Below are positions 17,915 through 26,381 of a stretch of 64,000 nucleotides of DNA, in pieces; the stretch's first letter is position 1, and each line of letters begins with the position of its first letter. The stretch covers positions 186,001-250,000 of the forward strand of contig NZ_WUWM01000001.1 of NCBI RefSeq assembly GCF_009846885.1, in the 5' to 3' direction. The stretch comes from Paenibacillus puerhi. GTDB taxonomy: Bacteria; Bacillota; Bacilli; Paenibacillales; NBRC-103111. A program made the position numbers and the translations under genes. The notes below the pieces were generated by a model. That model worked only from the letters and a program-made list of their open reading frames with translations, had not been told where the DNA came from and made no database searches.

Positions 17915-18661
17915 TTAGGGCTGCTTCACCTGCTTTTGAGCTTTCAGATAGGACGCCACACCCTCCGCTATCCGGGCGGCTATAGCCTGCTGACCCTTCT
18001 TGCTCGTCAATAGCTCACGGTCCTCCGGATTGGTGAGAAAGCCCATCTCCACAATTACGGCAGGGCTCTTGGAGTACTTCAGCAAGTAGTAGGTGCGGCC
18101 GTAGATGGGGGCATTCGGAATGCCGTACATGTCGTTCAGGCTGCTTTGAAGCGATAAGGCGAGCGCTTTGCTGCGCTCGTTTTTTTGATGCAGGATCAGG
18201 GCTCCGCGGGAGGAGGAACGTCTGGCGGCATTCACATGCAAGCTGATGACCAGCTTCGGGTCAACCTCGTTGGCCAGGTGAGCCCTCTGGGCCAGATCTT
18301 TAATATGTCTGGACTTGGAGCGCAGCCACAAATTTTCCCCGCTGAGCGCGTAGTCGGCTGTACGGTTCATCAGTACCAGATACCCATTCTTCCGGAGCTG
18401 CTCATAAGTGAGCTTGGCGATGGCAAGATTGATATCTTTCTCCAATATAGTTCCGTAAGACGTTCCTCCGTCTATACCGCCATGCCCCACGTCAATGACG
18501 ACGTCTACATGGGAGAGAGCGGGGTGGTCGGATTTGATTTCGGGGAGAAAGAAAGGATCGTCCTGCGGAAAAGTTCTGGCCATAGCGGGCATCGGCAGGC
18601 TTAGCAGCAAAAGGACGGCTGCAGCCAAGCGGATTAAGGCTCGAAGAAACGGTAGATTCAT
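17915..18661 (-). CDS. cwlD: N-acetylmuramoyl-L-alanine amidase, CwlD-like
   Basis: A 248-residue Amidase_3-family zinc enzyme with a signal/anchor segment at residues 9-28. Zinc ligands and catalytic residues are seen: His60 (DVGHGG), Glu74, His142 (SLHVNA) and catalytic Glu205 (VEMGFLTN). Size and single-domain layout match CwlD, which with a deacetylase makes muramic-delta-lactam in spore cortex. There are no wall-binding repeats, unlike the S-layer amidase elsewhere in the window. GAAAGGATG precedes the ATG. It is divergent from lonB. The symbol is an inference from size and context; a vegetative amidase is possible. Confidence 0.8.
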   Translation of the reverse strand: MNLPFLRALIRLAAAVLLLLSLPMPAMARTFPQDDPFFLPEIKSDHPALSHVDVVIDVGHGGIDGGTSYGTILEKDINLAIAKLTYEQLRKNGYLVLMNRTADYALSGENLWLRSKSRHIKDLAQRAHLANEVDPKLVISLHVNAARRSSSRGALILHQKNERSKALALSLQSSLNDMYGIPNAPIYGRTYYLLKYSKSPAVIVEMGFLTNPEDRELLTSKKGQQAIAARIAEGVASYLKAQKQVKQP

Positions 18662-18784
18662 CGTAGCATCCTTTCCCGGGAAACCCGGATCTGATTAGGA
18701 TAAACCTTGCTTGCTCACTCCTTAGCATTTTCGAAAAAGTTTGTTCGTAAAAGGGATTAATGCTGTAAGCGGAGGGCAATACTA

Positions 18785-18798
18785 CCAATTATAATTGG
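18785..18798. promoter_or_regulatory. 14-bp perfect palindrome upstream of lonB
   Basis: CCAATTATAATTGG is self-complementary and contains TATAAT (18790-18795). It lies 20 bases before the lonB start and could be a repressor site overlapping a -10; no -35 is evident. Confidence 0.4.
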
Positions 18799-18817
18799 CA
18801 AGCAGGAGGGTGAAAAA

Positions 18818-20521
18818 ATGAATATCAGTATGGTTTTAATGGTTATTCAGCTGTTTTTTGCCGTCGTCATCGGTTTGTACTTCTGGAATTTGCTGCGCAA
18901 TCAACAAACCAACCGTTCGGCTGTGGATAAGGAATCGAAGAAGGAATTGGAGAAGCTCCGCAGGCTCAGGACGATCTCCTTGAACAAGCCTCTTGCCGAG
19001 AAGACAAGGCCTCAATCCATGGACGACATCGTCGGCCAGAAGGAAGGCTTGCGTGCCTTGAAGGCATCCTTGTGCGGCGCCAATCCGCAGCATGTCATCG
19101 TGTATGGCCCGCCGGGCGTAGGCAAGACGGCAGCCGCCCGCGTCGTATTGGAGGAAGCCAAAAGAAATCCCGAATCCCCCTTTCGGCCGGATGCCAAATT
19201 TACGGAGATCGATGCGACTACGGCGCGTTTCGACGAACGGGGGATTGCCGACCCGCTGATCGGCTCCGTCCATGATCCGATCTACCAGGGAGCCGGAGCG
19301 ATGGGAGTAGCGGGCATCCCTCAGCCTAAGCCGGGAGCGGTGACGAAAGCGCACGGGGGAATTTTATTTATCGATGAGATCGGGGAGCTTCACCCCCATC
19401 AGATGAATAAGCTGCTGAAGGTGCTGGAGGACCGGAAGGTCTTTCTGGAGAGCGCGTATTACAACTCGGAAGACAACAATGTGCCTAGTTATATCCATGA
19501 TGTATTTCAGAATGGCTTGCCTGCCGATTTCCGGCTGGTCGGAGCGACAACGCGGAATCCGTCCGAGCTTCCTCCGGCGATCCGCTCGCGCTGCATGGAG
19601 ATTTTCTTCCGCCCGCTGCTGCCTGACGAGATCGGCTTGATCGCCTCCAAGGCTTTGCATAAAATCGGCTTTCCCGATAATCCGGCTGCTGTGGAAGTCG
19701 TCAAAAAATATGCGACGAACGGCCGGGAAGCGGTAAATGTCATTCAGCTCGCGGCAGGACTTGCCTTGACGGACCAACGGCGGGAGCTGACGGCGGCCGA
19801 TGTGGAATGGGTCGTCAACAGCTCGCAAATCTCCCCGCGCCCGGAGAAAAAAATTCAAAGCCGCCCCGAAATCGGACTGGTGAACGGGCTTGCGGTCTAC
19901 GGGCCGAATATGGGTATGCTGCTGGACATCGAAGTAACCGCCATTCCTGCTCTGCAGCCGGGAAAGGGGCAATTTACGATCACCGGCGTCGTGGACGAGG
20001 AAGAGATGGGCGGGGGCTCCCGGACGCTAAGACGCAAAAGCATGGCCCGAGGCTCGGTCGAAAATGTGCTGACCGTGCTTCGCCGAAAAAATTTGCGGCC
20101 TGACGATTACGACCTGCATATTAACTTTCCGGGCGGGATTCCCATCGATGGGCCGTCTGCCGGCGTAGCGATGGCGGTGGCTATCTCATCGGCCATCAAG
20201 CAGCTTCCGGTCGATAATCATATTGCGATGACCGGAGAGATCAGCATACACGGCAAGGTGAAGCCCGTAGGCGGGGTGATCGCCAAGGTCGAGGCGGCCT
20301 TTCAAGCCGGGGCTACGAAGGTGATTATTCCTAGAGAGAATTGGCAGGAAATATTCGCCGGTCTGAACGGCCTGGAGGTCATACCTGTCGATTCCATCGA
20401 AGAAGCGCTGCAGCATGCGCTCGGACTACAATTTGCAGAGTTGACGGAACATGAACTGCTGACCACGGAGGGAACGGCGCCTGCGTCGGTAACTATTCTG
20501 CACGCTGACGCACGCGAGTAG
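18818..20521 (+). CDS. lonB: ATP-dependent protease LonB
   Basis: A 567-residue membrane-anchored Lon protease. One transmembrane helix (residues 4-24) is followed by an AAA+ domain with Walker A GPPGVGKT (97-104) and Walker B ILFIDEIGEL, and a C-terminal S16 protease domain with the catalytic serine in DGPSAGVAMA and lysine in KPVGGVIAK. In Bacillus, LonB works in the forespore. AGGAGGGTG stands before the ATG. It lies next to lon as in Bacillus but has a spacer of about 230 bases to it, with only a 7-bp hairpin (20575-20591) and no convincing terminator. Confidence 0.95.
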   Translation: MNISMVLMVIQLFFAVVIGLYFWNLLRNQQTNRSAVDKESKKELEKLRRLRTISLNKPLAEKTRPQSMDDIVGQKEGLRALKASLCGANPQHVIVYGPPGVGKTAAARVVLEEAKRNPESPFRPDAKFTEIDATTARFDERGIADPLIGSVHDPIYQGAGAMGVAGIPQPKPGAVTKAHGGILFIDEIGELHPHQMNKLLKVLEDRKVFLESAYYNSEDNNVPSYIHDVFQNGLPADFRLVGATTRNPSELPPAIRSRCMEIFFRPLLPDEIGLIASKALHKIGFPDNPAAVEVVKKYATNGREAVNVIQLAAGLALTDQRRELTAADVEWVVNSSQISPRPEKKIQSRPEIGLVNGLAVYGPNMGMLLDIEVTAIPALQPGKGQFTITGVVDEEEMGGGSRTLRRKSMARGSVENVLTVLRRKNLRPDDYDLHINFPGGIPIDGPSAGVAMAVAISSAIKQLPVDNHIAMTGEISIHGKVKPVGGVIAKVEAAFQAGATKVIIPRENWQEIFAGLNGLEVIPVDSIEEALQHALGLQFAELTEHELLTTEGTAPASVTILHADARE

Positions 20522-20667
20522 AGCGTGTGGGCAGATGGGACCCGAATCCTATAAGAATAGGTATCAAAGCTTGGGCCCCACTATGTGGGGCTATTCGCTT
20601 GGGCTCGGATTTCCACTTATACGCACGCCCGCTTTGGGAGAAACTCCGTTAAGGGCCGTTTCCCTCA

Positions 20668-20697
20668 TTGGTGTTTTGCAAGTAATTTTGCTAAAAT
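20668..20697 (+). promoter_or_regulatory. Probable sigma-A promoter for lon
   Basis: TTGGTG and TAAAAT with an 18-base spacer, about 50 bases before the start. No heat-shock operator is seen. Confidence 0.5.
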
Positions 20698-20749
20698 AAA
20701 GGAAGTATGAACGATCAGCAAGTCAGTAAAGTCTGGAGGTGCGGTTGTT

Positions 20750-23080
20750 ATGGGACCGGGCAAGCAAAAGATGCGACGGTTGCCGCTGCTGCCGCTGCGG
20801 GGGCTTCTTGTGTACCCGAGTATGGTGCTGCATTTGGACGTCGGCAGAGAAAAGTCGGTTCGCGCGCTGGAGAAGGCGATGGTCGAGGACAGCATGATAC
20901 TGTTGTGCTCGCAGTCCGAGGTGAATATCGAGGAACCGAAGACCGAGGATATATACCGGATCGGCACGATCGCCAAGGTCCGGCAGATGCTGAAGCTCCC
21001 TAACGGGACGATCCGCGTGCTGGTCGAAGGCGTCATCCGGGCGGAGATCGCCGAATTCCTGACCAATGAAGAATACTACGAAGTAAATGTTCGTGAGCTT
21101 CCGGAGCAGGACAGCTCCGATCCAGAGATCGATGCGCTTATGCGCACGGTACTGACCCAGTTCGAACATTATATCAATCTATCTAAGAAAGTGACGCCGG
21201 AAACGCTTGCTGCCGTTTCGGATATCGAGGAGCCGGGAAGGCTGGCCGATGTCATCTGCAGTCATTTGTCACTGAAAATTAAAGATAAGCAGGACATTCT
21301 GGAAACCGTCGACGTCAAGCAGCGCCTGGAGAAGCTTCTCGGCATTCTGAACAACGAGCGGGAAGTGCTCGAGCTGGAGCGCAAGATCAGCCAGCGCGTG
21401 AAGAAGCAGATGGAAAAAACTCAGAAGGAGTACTATCTCCGCGAGCAGATGAAGGCGATCCAGAAGGAGCTCGGCGAGAAGGAAGGGCGCGCCGGCGAGG
21501 CCGACGAACTGCGCAACCAGTTGAACGAAAGCCAGGTTCCGGATAAAGTGCGCGAGCGCATCGAGAAAGAAATCGAACGGCTTGAGAAAATGCCGGCTAC
21601 CTCGGCGGAAGGGTCCGTTATTCGTAATTATATCGATTGGCTGCTCGGCCTGCCGTGGACGCATACAACCGAGGACGATCTGGATATTCAAAAAGCCGAG
21701 GAAATTCTCAATCAGGATCACTATGGCCTGGAGAAGCCAAAGGAACGGGTGCTGGAGTATTTGGCCGTCCAGAAGCTGGTCAAGAAGCTGAAGGGCCCGA
21801 TCCTATGTCTCGTCGGACCGCCGGGGGTAGGGAAAACGTCGATCGCCCGATCGATTGCGAGGTCTTTGGGCCGCGAATTTGTCCGGATCTCGCTTGGGGG
21901 CGTCCGGGACGAGGCGGAGATTCGCGGACACCGGCGCACGTACGTTGGCGCCATGCCGGGGCGGATCATCCAGGGCATGAAGACGGCGGGTACGGGCAAT
22001 CCGGTATTCCTGCTTGATGAGATCGACAAGATGGCGATGGATTTCCGGGGCGACCCGGCTTCTGCGCTGCTGGAAGTGCTTGATCCCGAGCAGAACTCAA
22101 CGTTTAGCGACCATTACGTCGAAGTGCCGTTCGATTTATCGAACGTTATGTTCGTGACGACTGCCAATGCGGTCCATAATATTCCGAGGCCGCTGCTGGA
22201 CCGGATGGAAGTGCTGTATATCCCGGGCTATACGGAGATCGAGAAGCTGAATATCGCCCTTCATTATTTGCTGCCGAAGCAGAAGCGCGATCATGGCCTT
22301 GAGGATGGCCAGCTGGTCTATGAGGAAGCCGCGCTCATGCGGACTGTGCGCGAGTACACGCGGGAGGCGGGGGTCCGCAACCTGGAGCAGCAAATCTCCT
22401 CCGTCTGCCGCAAGGCGGCCAAGCAAGTGGTTGGCGGGACGTCTAGCGTGCAGGTCACGGTGGATAACCTGAAGGAGTTTCTCGGGCCGGCCAAATTCCG
22501 CTTCGGCGTTGCCGAGGAGCGGGATCAGATCGGCGCCGTTACAGGGCTTGCCTGGACCGAGGTGGGCGGCGATACGCTGGTCATCGAGGTAACGGTCATG
22601 CCGGGCAGCGGCAAGCTGACGCTGACGGGGAAGCTGGGGGACGTGATGAAGGAATCGGCCCAGGCCGCATTCAGCTACACGCGCTCCCGGGTCGATCAGT
22701 TCCGTATACAGCCTGATTTCCATGAGAAGTTCGATATTCATATTCATATTCCGGAAGGCGCCATCCCCAAGGACGGACCTTCAGCAGGCATTACGATGGG
22801 GACTGCGCTGATCTCGGCCCTAACGAACATACCGGTCTCCCGGCATGTGGCGATGACGGGGGAAATTACGCTACGAGGCCGCGTGCTGCCGATCGGCGGC
22901 TTGAAGGAAAAATGTCTGGCAGCCCACCGCGCCGGCATCCGCACCATCATTTTGCCGAAGGATAACGAGAAGGATATTGAGGAAATTCCGGAAAGCGTCC
23001 GCCGCGAGCTGACGTTCTATCCGGTGTCGCATATGGATGAGGTGCTGGAGCGCGCGCTGGTAAAGCCTGCGCGGGTGTAG
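20750..23080 (+). CDS. lon: ATP-dependent protease La (LonA)
   Basis: A 776-residue full-length cytoplasmic Lon. It has an N-terminal substrate-recognition LAN domain, a coiled-coil linker (about 190-270), an AAA+ module with Walker A GPPGVGKT and Walker [10 protein letters not shown], and an S16 protease domain with the catalytic Ser in [11 protein letters not shown] (about 680) and Lys in GGLKEKCLA (about 720). It degrades damaged and regulatory proteins. TGGAGGTG precedes the ATG. ysxC starts about 50 bases downstream, as in Bacillus. Confidence 0.97.
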   Translation: MGPGKQKMRRLPLLPLRGLLVYPSMVLHLDVGREKSVRALEKAMVEDSMILLCSQSEVNIEEPKTEDIYRIGTIAKVRQMLKLPNGTIRVLVEGVIRAEIAEFLTNEEYYEVNVRELPEQDSSDPEIDALMRTVLTQFEHYINLSKKVTPETLAAVSDIEEPGRLADVICSHLSLKIKDKQDILETVDVKQRLEKLLGILNNEREVLELERKISQRVKKQMEKTQKEYYLREQMKAIQKELGEKEGRAGEADELRNQLNESQVPDKVRERIEKEIERLEKMPATSAEGSVIRNYIDWLLGLPWTHTTEDDLDIQKAEEILNQDHYGLEKPKERVLEYLAVQKLVKKLKGPILCLVGPPGVGKTSIARSIARSLGREFVRISLGGVRDEAEIRGHRRTYVGAMPGRIIQGMKTAGTGNPVFLLDEIDKMAMDFRGDPASALLEVLDPEQNSTFSDHYVEVPFDLSNVMFVTTANAVHNIPRPLLDRMEVLYIPGYTEIEKLNIALHYLLPKQKRDHGLEDGQLVYEEAALMRTVREYTREAGVRNLEQQISSVCRKAAKQVVGGTSSVQVTVDNLKEFLGPAKFRFGVAEERDQIGAVTGLAWTEVGGDTLVIEVTVMPGSGKLTLTGKLGDVMKESAQAAFSYTRSRVDQFRIQPDFHEKFDIHIHIPEGAIPKDGPSAGITMGTALISALTNIPVSRHVAMTGEITLRGRVLPIGGLKEKCLAAHRAGIRTIILPKDNEKDIEEIPESVRRELTFYPVSHMDEVLERALVKPARV

Positions 23081-23128
23081 ACCGGCCTCAAGCCGCAAGA
23101 ATTGAGAATCGGAAATGAGTGAGCATCA

Positions 23129-23794
23129 ATGAAGGTCAATCAAGCTGAGTTTATTATCAGCGCGGTTCGTCCGAATCAGTATCCTGTGGATGCCTTGCCG
23201 GAGCTAGCTCTGGCAGGGCGTTCTAATGTCGGGAAGTCCTCGCTGATTAACCGGATGATCAACCGTAAAAATCTGGCAAGAACGAGCTCCAAGCCAGGTA
23301 AGACGCAGCAATTAAACTATTACCGGATTAATAACGATCTTTATTTCGTCGACTTGCCGGGTTATGGCTATGCACAGGTATCGAAGACGGAGCGGGAGAA
23401 GTGGGGGAAGTTCATCGAGGAGTACTTGCTCGGACGCGAATTTCTCAAGCTGGTGCTGCTCATCATCGATCTGCGCCACCCGCCGTCCAAGGATGATGAG
23501 GCGATGTACAGCTGGCTCAAGCATAACGGCGTGCCCGTCTGCATCGTAACGACCAAGGCGGACAAGATCCCCAAGGGGAAATGGCAGAAGCATGCCAAGA
23601 TCATCAAGGAAGCGCTGGGCGCCGATAAGAGCGACCCGTTTATTATGTTCTCCTCCGAGCTCGGACTGGGGAAGGACGAGCTTTGGAGCGTCATCGAGCA
23701 GCGCATCGGATATGGCCGCGAGGAAGGCGAAGAATCGCGGGAGATCGGAGAAGCAAGTGTCGTAGAGCCTGACTCCGGTGACCAGGAAGAATAG
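23129..23794 (+). CDS. ysxC: Ribosome-biogenesis GTPase YsxC/EngB (YihA)
   Basis: A 221-residue TRAFAC GTPase needed for 50S subunit assembly. G motifs are intact: G1 GRSNVGKSS (30-38), G3 DLPGYG, G4 TKAD and G5-like SSELG. The last 25 residues are a Glu-rich tail beyond the usual end of the family. The ribosome site is weak (GAGTGAG). It closes the lonB-lon-ysxC segment and is followed by a terminator. Confidence 0.95.
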   Translation: MKVNQAEFIISAVRPNQYPVDALPELALAGRSNVGKSSLINRMINRKNLARTSSKPGKTQQLNYYRINNDLYFVDLPGYGYAQVSKTEREKWGKFIEEYLLGREFLKLVLLIIDLRHPPSKDDEAMYSWLKHNGVPVCIVTTKADKIPKGKWQKHAKIIKEALGADKSDPFIMFSSELGLGKDELWSVIEQRIGYGREEGEESREIGEASVVEPDSGDQEE

Positions 23795-23814
23795 CGAATA
23801 CGAGCATAACGAAG

Positions 23815-23845
23815 AAGATCCCAACCGCCGGTTTGGATCTTTTTT
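23815..23845 (+). terminator. Terminator after ysxC
   Basis: A 12-bp stem with one mismatch (23815-23826 with 23830-23841) followed by six T. Confidence 0.8.
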
Positions 23846-24189
23846 GCTTTGAGCCGGCTTGGTTTGTCCGCTCGTTTGTCCGCTCCATTTAGTAAAAAAG
23901 AGCCTTGCCGGACTGTTTCGAATGGCGGGAAAATGGTGAATATAAAATCACAACCCTGGGCCGGACTCTGTGAGGTGGCGGATAAGAATGGCAGGAGCAT
24001 CGTGAGGGAAACCGAGTTTTTTACGTATTCTTTCAGCCTCATTCCGGTAAAAAGCGGATTTTTCTGAATTCCGGCCAAATACACAGGCTTGCAAGCAGGA
24101 ATATTAAATAAATATGTAGTATAATGTATATAGAACAACAAAACAGAATGAGGCTTCAAGGTTCGAAACCAATGAATCGAGGGATTTTT
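23846..24189 (+). other. ysxC to unknown-gene intergenic region
   Basis: It contains a 12-base tandem direct repeat (23862-23873 and 23874-23885), no recognisable gene, and a consensus TATAAT at 24120-24125 about 65 bases before the next start codon. No matching -35 at normal spacing is seen; TTGCAA at 24089 is too distant for that box but fits TATGTA at 24113. Confidence 0.4.
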
Positions 24190-24777
24190 ATGGCAAATAG
24201 GTTAGCGACTGAATATGTCAAAACCTGCCTACAGTTAACGGAAGCCGAAATGGAAAGTTTTATCCGGATGTTTAAGGACCATGGCGCTTCCATGCAAGTG
24301 CAAGTATTGGAAAACGGTAACCAAGAGGTGGTACTGGAGGATGATGCGGATGAGAATATCGTCCTGTCATTCGAACGTCAAATGAGCCTGTACGTCTGCC
24401 AAGGCACCTGCCGCATCCACAACAAAAATATCGTCAACGCCATGCGAAAGGCCGTATCCCTCTTCAAGGGAGATGCTGTTGTTCACCGGATCTACGCAGG
24501 TTATACGATGATTTATACGTACAAACAAGGCGCAGTCGTTAAGATTACGGAAAACACGGAGACGCTGGAAAAGATTGTTTATGAATTCCGCGATACGCTG
24601 GGTCAGCTCGAGAAGCTGTTCCACAAGAACGAAGTGGAAGCCGAGATTGATGCCGTACGTGCGCAGATCAACAGCTTGCTTGACTTGAGAAACGAGCTGC
24701 CGGACCAAGGCCTACGCGAGCATATCGACGGTCGTCTGCACAAGCTGACGCACCGATTATTCGTACTCGAAGCTTAA
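24190..24777 (+). CDS. Uncharacterised protein upstream of speD
   Basis: A 195-residue cytoplasmic protein with no signal or membrane segment. The first 110 residues look alpha/beta. The C-terminal third is helical, with a likely coiled coil around RAQINSLLDLRNELPDQG. I do not recognise a functional family. CGAGGGA lies 5 bases before the ATG at 24190, which is better placed than any upstream in-frame ATG. It is a single-gene unit ending in a terminator before the speD promoter. Confidence 0.8.
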   Translation: MANRLATEYVKTCLQLTEAEMESFIRMFKDHGASMQVQVLENGNQEVVLEDDADENIVLSFERQMSLYVCQGTCRIHNKNIVNAMRKAVSLFKGDAVVHRIYAGYTMIYTYKQGAVVKITENTETLEKIVYEFRDTLGQLEKLFHKNEVEAEIDAVRAQINSLLDLRNELPDQGLREHIDGRLHKLTHRLFVLEA

Positions 24778-24799
24778 TTCCATATACACTTGCACCCGC

Positions 24800-24846
24800 G
24801 AGCCCCTTTCTTCAGCCTAAGGCTGATGGAAGCGGGCTCTTTTTTT
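24800..24846 (+). terminator. Terminator before speD
   Basis: A long imperfect stem capped by CAGCC-TAA-GGCTG, with the outer arm GAGCCC/GGGCTC and seven T. Confidence 0.8.
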
Positions 24847-24940
24847 ATGGTAAAAACGATCACATTGGCCAAGTTTTGAACATATTGTGCTCATGTACCG
24901 GTGAAGCAACTCTTTTAAAAAAATATATTTGAAAAAGGTA

Positions 24941-24969
24941 TTGCATTTCTGGTCAATAGATGTTATTTT
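24941..24969 (+). promoter_or_regulatory. Probable sigma-A promoter for speD
   Basis: TTGCAT and TATTTT with a 17-base spacer. It predicts a leader of about 140 bases. Confidence 0.55.
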
Positions 24970-24990
24970 TATTCTCGTTGAAAACAAAAT

Positions 24991-25064
24991 AGGAACCAGG
25001 ATTCACTCAGGACATTGAATGTTGCGAGAGATTATTCCCTCGAGAAGTGAATGACGTAGGTCCT
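24991..25064 (+). promoter_or_regulatory. Nested-helix speD leader, unknown class
   Basis: Outer arms AGGAACC (24991-24997) and GGTCCT (25059-25064) pair with one bulge. Inside, ATTCACT (25001-25007) pairs perfectly with AGTGAAT (25046-25052). Two small hairpins sit within that loop: ACAT/ATGT (25012-25022) and CGAG/CTCG (25025-25042). This multibranched arrangement suggests a cis-acting RNA element upstream of speD. I cannot match it to a known riboswitch. Confidence 0.45.
25019..25054 (+). CDS. Possible 11-codon upstream ORF in the speD leader
   Basis: ATG to TGA encodes MLREIIPSRSE, with AGGA about 6 bases upstream of the ATG. The ORF runs through the 3' arm of the inner helix, so its translation would disrupt the fold. 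This is speculative; the peptide has no recognisable relative. Confidence 0.25.
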   Translation: MLREIIPSRSE

Positions 25065-25115
25065 AGCGGATGAAATTTTCAAAACATTTTATTCCTAGGA
25101 AGGGGGAACCGAAAG

Positions 25116-25517
25116 ATGGAATACTCAACTTTCGGAAGACACGTAGCCGTAGACACTTGGGGAGTTAACTTTGACCTTCTCAACAGTGCAGAATGGTTAC
25201 AGGCGCAAATGGTAGAAGCAGCTGAGGCATGCGGAGCAACTGTGATGTCGGTACAATCGAAGCAATTTGAACCCCAAGGAGCAACTGTTCTTGTATTGCT
25301 CTCGGAAAGCCATCTCTCCATTCATACGTATCCTGAGAGAGGATTCGCGGCTCTTGACTGTTATACGTGCGGCGAAACGGTAGATCCTCAACTCGCGATC
25401 GAGCACATGCTGTCTGTATTGAAGCCTGAAACGGTACATGCGAAGAAAATTGTTCGTGGTATTGGCGAATTGCAAGTCGAAACACCGGTTCTGAATCAAG
25501 CTCAATTGGTTAAATAA
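25116..25517 (+). CDS. speD: S-adenosylmethionine decarboxylase proenzyme
   Basis: A 133-residue prokaryotic class-1B AdoMet decarboxylase that supplies decarboxylated SAM for spermidine synthesis. The self-cleavage site is LLSESHLSIHTYPE, with cleavage expected between Glu64 and Ser65 to make the pyruvoyl cofactor. His70 and Cys85 match the processing and catalytic residues of the family by spacing. Seven or so residues extend the C-terminus relative to Bacillus SpeD. AGGAAGGGGG precedes the ATG. No spermidine synthase gene is adjacent. Confidence 0.95.
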   Translation: MEYSTFGRHVAVDTWGVNFDLLNSAEWLQAQMVEAAEACGATVMSVQSKQFEPQGATVLVLLSESHLSIHTYPERGFAALDCYTCGETVDPQLAIEHMLSVLKPETVHAKKIVRGIGELQVETPVLNQAQLVK

Positions 25518-25535
25518 TACTAGACTGACATATGG

Positions 25536-25571
25536 TAACCTCGGAGGTCATATTCCGAGGTTATTTCTTTT
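25536..25571 (+). terminator. Terminator after speD
   Basis: A 10-bp perfect stem (25536-25545 with 25554-25563), 8-base loop, then TTTCTTTT. Confidence 0.85.
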
Positions 25572-25657
25572 AACCCCAAACCATACAATCTCAGAGAAGA
25601 GAGCTTGTAACGTTGCACGGAGAAGGCGGGCCGTGGACGGGGGAAGGGTGAAGGACG

Positions 25658-26188
25658 ATGAAGCAAAGACGCAGGAAATGGTTCATGTATGCGATTGTGG
25701 CGGTGGTCGTGCTGTGGTCGGCGCTTCAGGTTGCGGAGCTATCGGAGCGCGAGAAGGCGGGCGAGCCTGCGGATAAAATGCTCTATCAGGTCGCCTATTT
25801 CCAGATGGAGCTGCTGGGCAGTCATTTGGCGGAAAGCGCGAGGGCGAGAGATACCGATCAGCTGAATGCGCTCAGGCAGGCTGTGTATTCGGCTTCGTAT
25901 ACGCACGAGCATCTGGTAAAGGTCTACGGCAAGGAGCGGCTGGCCAGGCTGGAGTCGCTATCGGGCCTGCTCCAGTACCTGCTGCGTCTGCAGGTGGGGG
26001 GAACGCGCCCTCTGAAGGCTGAGGAGCAGGCCATGCTCGCGGAGGCTTCCAAACGGTATGCGGGCTTGTTCGAGGCGTACGGCAAGCTGATGAATGACGG
26101 CGGCCGGGTCATCGGCTCGCAGAATTCGGCCTTGAAGGCTGCGGATACGGCATTTGCCGCTCTGCTGGACCGGAAACAGCAGCCCTGA
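25658..26188 (+). CDS. Membrane-anchored protein of unknown function
   Basis: A 176-residue protein with a short basic cytoplasmic N-terminus (KQRRRK), one transmembrane helix at about residues 9-26, and a helical extracytoplasmic part rich in Ala, Leu, Glu and Arg. There is no catalytic motif. GAAGGGTGAAGG lies before the ATG. It sits alone between the speD terminator and the hemA promoter, and I see no clue to function. Confidence 0.7.
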   Translation: MKQRRRKWFMYAIVAVVVLWSALQVAELSEREKAGEPADKMLYQVAYFQMELLGSHLAESARARDTDQLNALRQAVYSASYTHEHLVKVYGKERLARLESLSGLLQYLLRLQVGGTRPLKAEEQAMLAEASKRYAGLFEAYGKLMNDGGRVIGSQNSALKAADTAFAALLDRKQQP

Positions 26189-26321
26189 GGCGATGGATGG
26201 CGACACGCATATTCCGGGAAGCTTTTCACGGACGGAGCCGCAGGAGGTATACGGCAGGCATTTTCAGAAGAAACTAAAATTGGCATCGATTCTCGTAACG
26301 TTAGAAAAGTATTCATAAATA

Positions 26322-26354
26322 TTGTCGAAGAAGCGCGCAAGCCTATGATATAAT
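26322..26354 (+). promoter_or_regulatory. Probable promoter of the hemA operon
   Basis: TTGTCG followed after 16 bases by TATGAT, which overlaps a consensus TATAAT (26349-26354). Confidence 0.55.
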
Positions 26355-26381
26355 GAATTGAAAATTCGGAGGAGGGGGCAG

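Noticed and set aside
20575-20591. Short GCCCCAC-TAT-GTGGGGC hairpin after lonB as terminator
   Set aside because: Only 7 bp and no T run; kept as a weak hairpin in the lonB note.
25070-25165. 32-codon frame overlapping the speD start in another frame
   Set aside because: No proper ribosome site; its 3' half is simply speD in a shifted frame.
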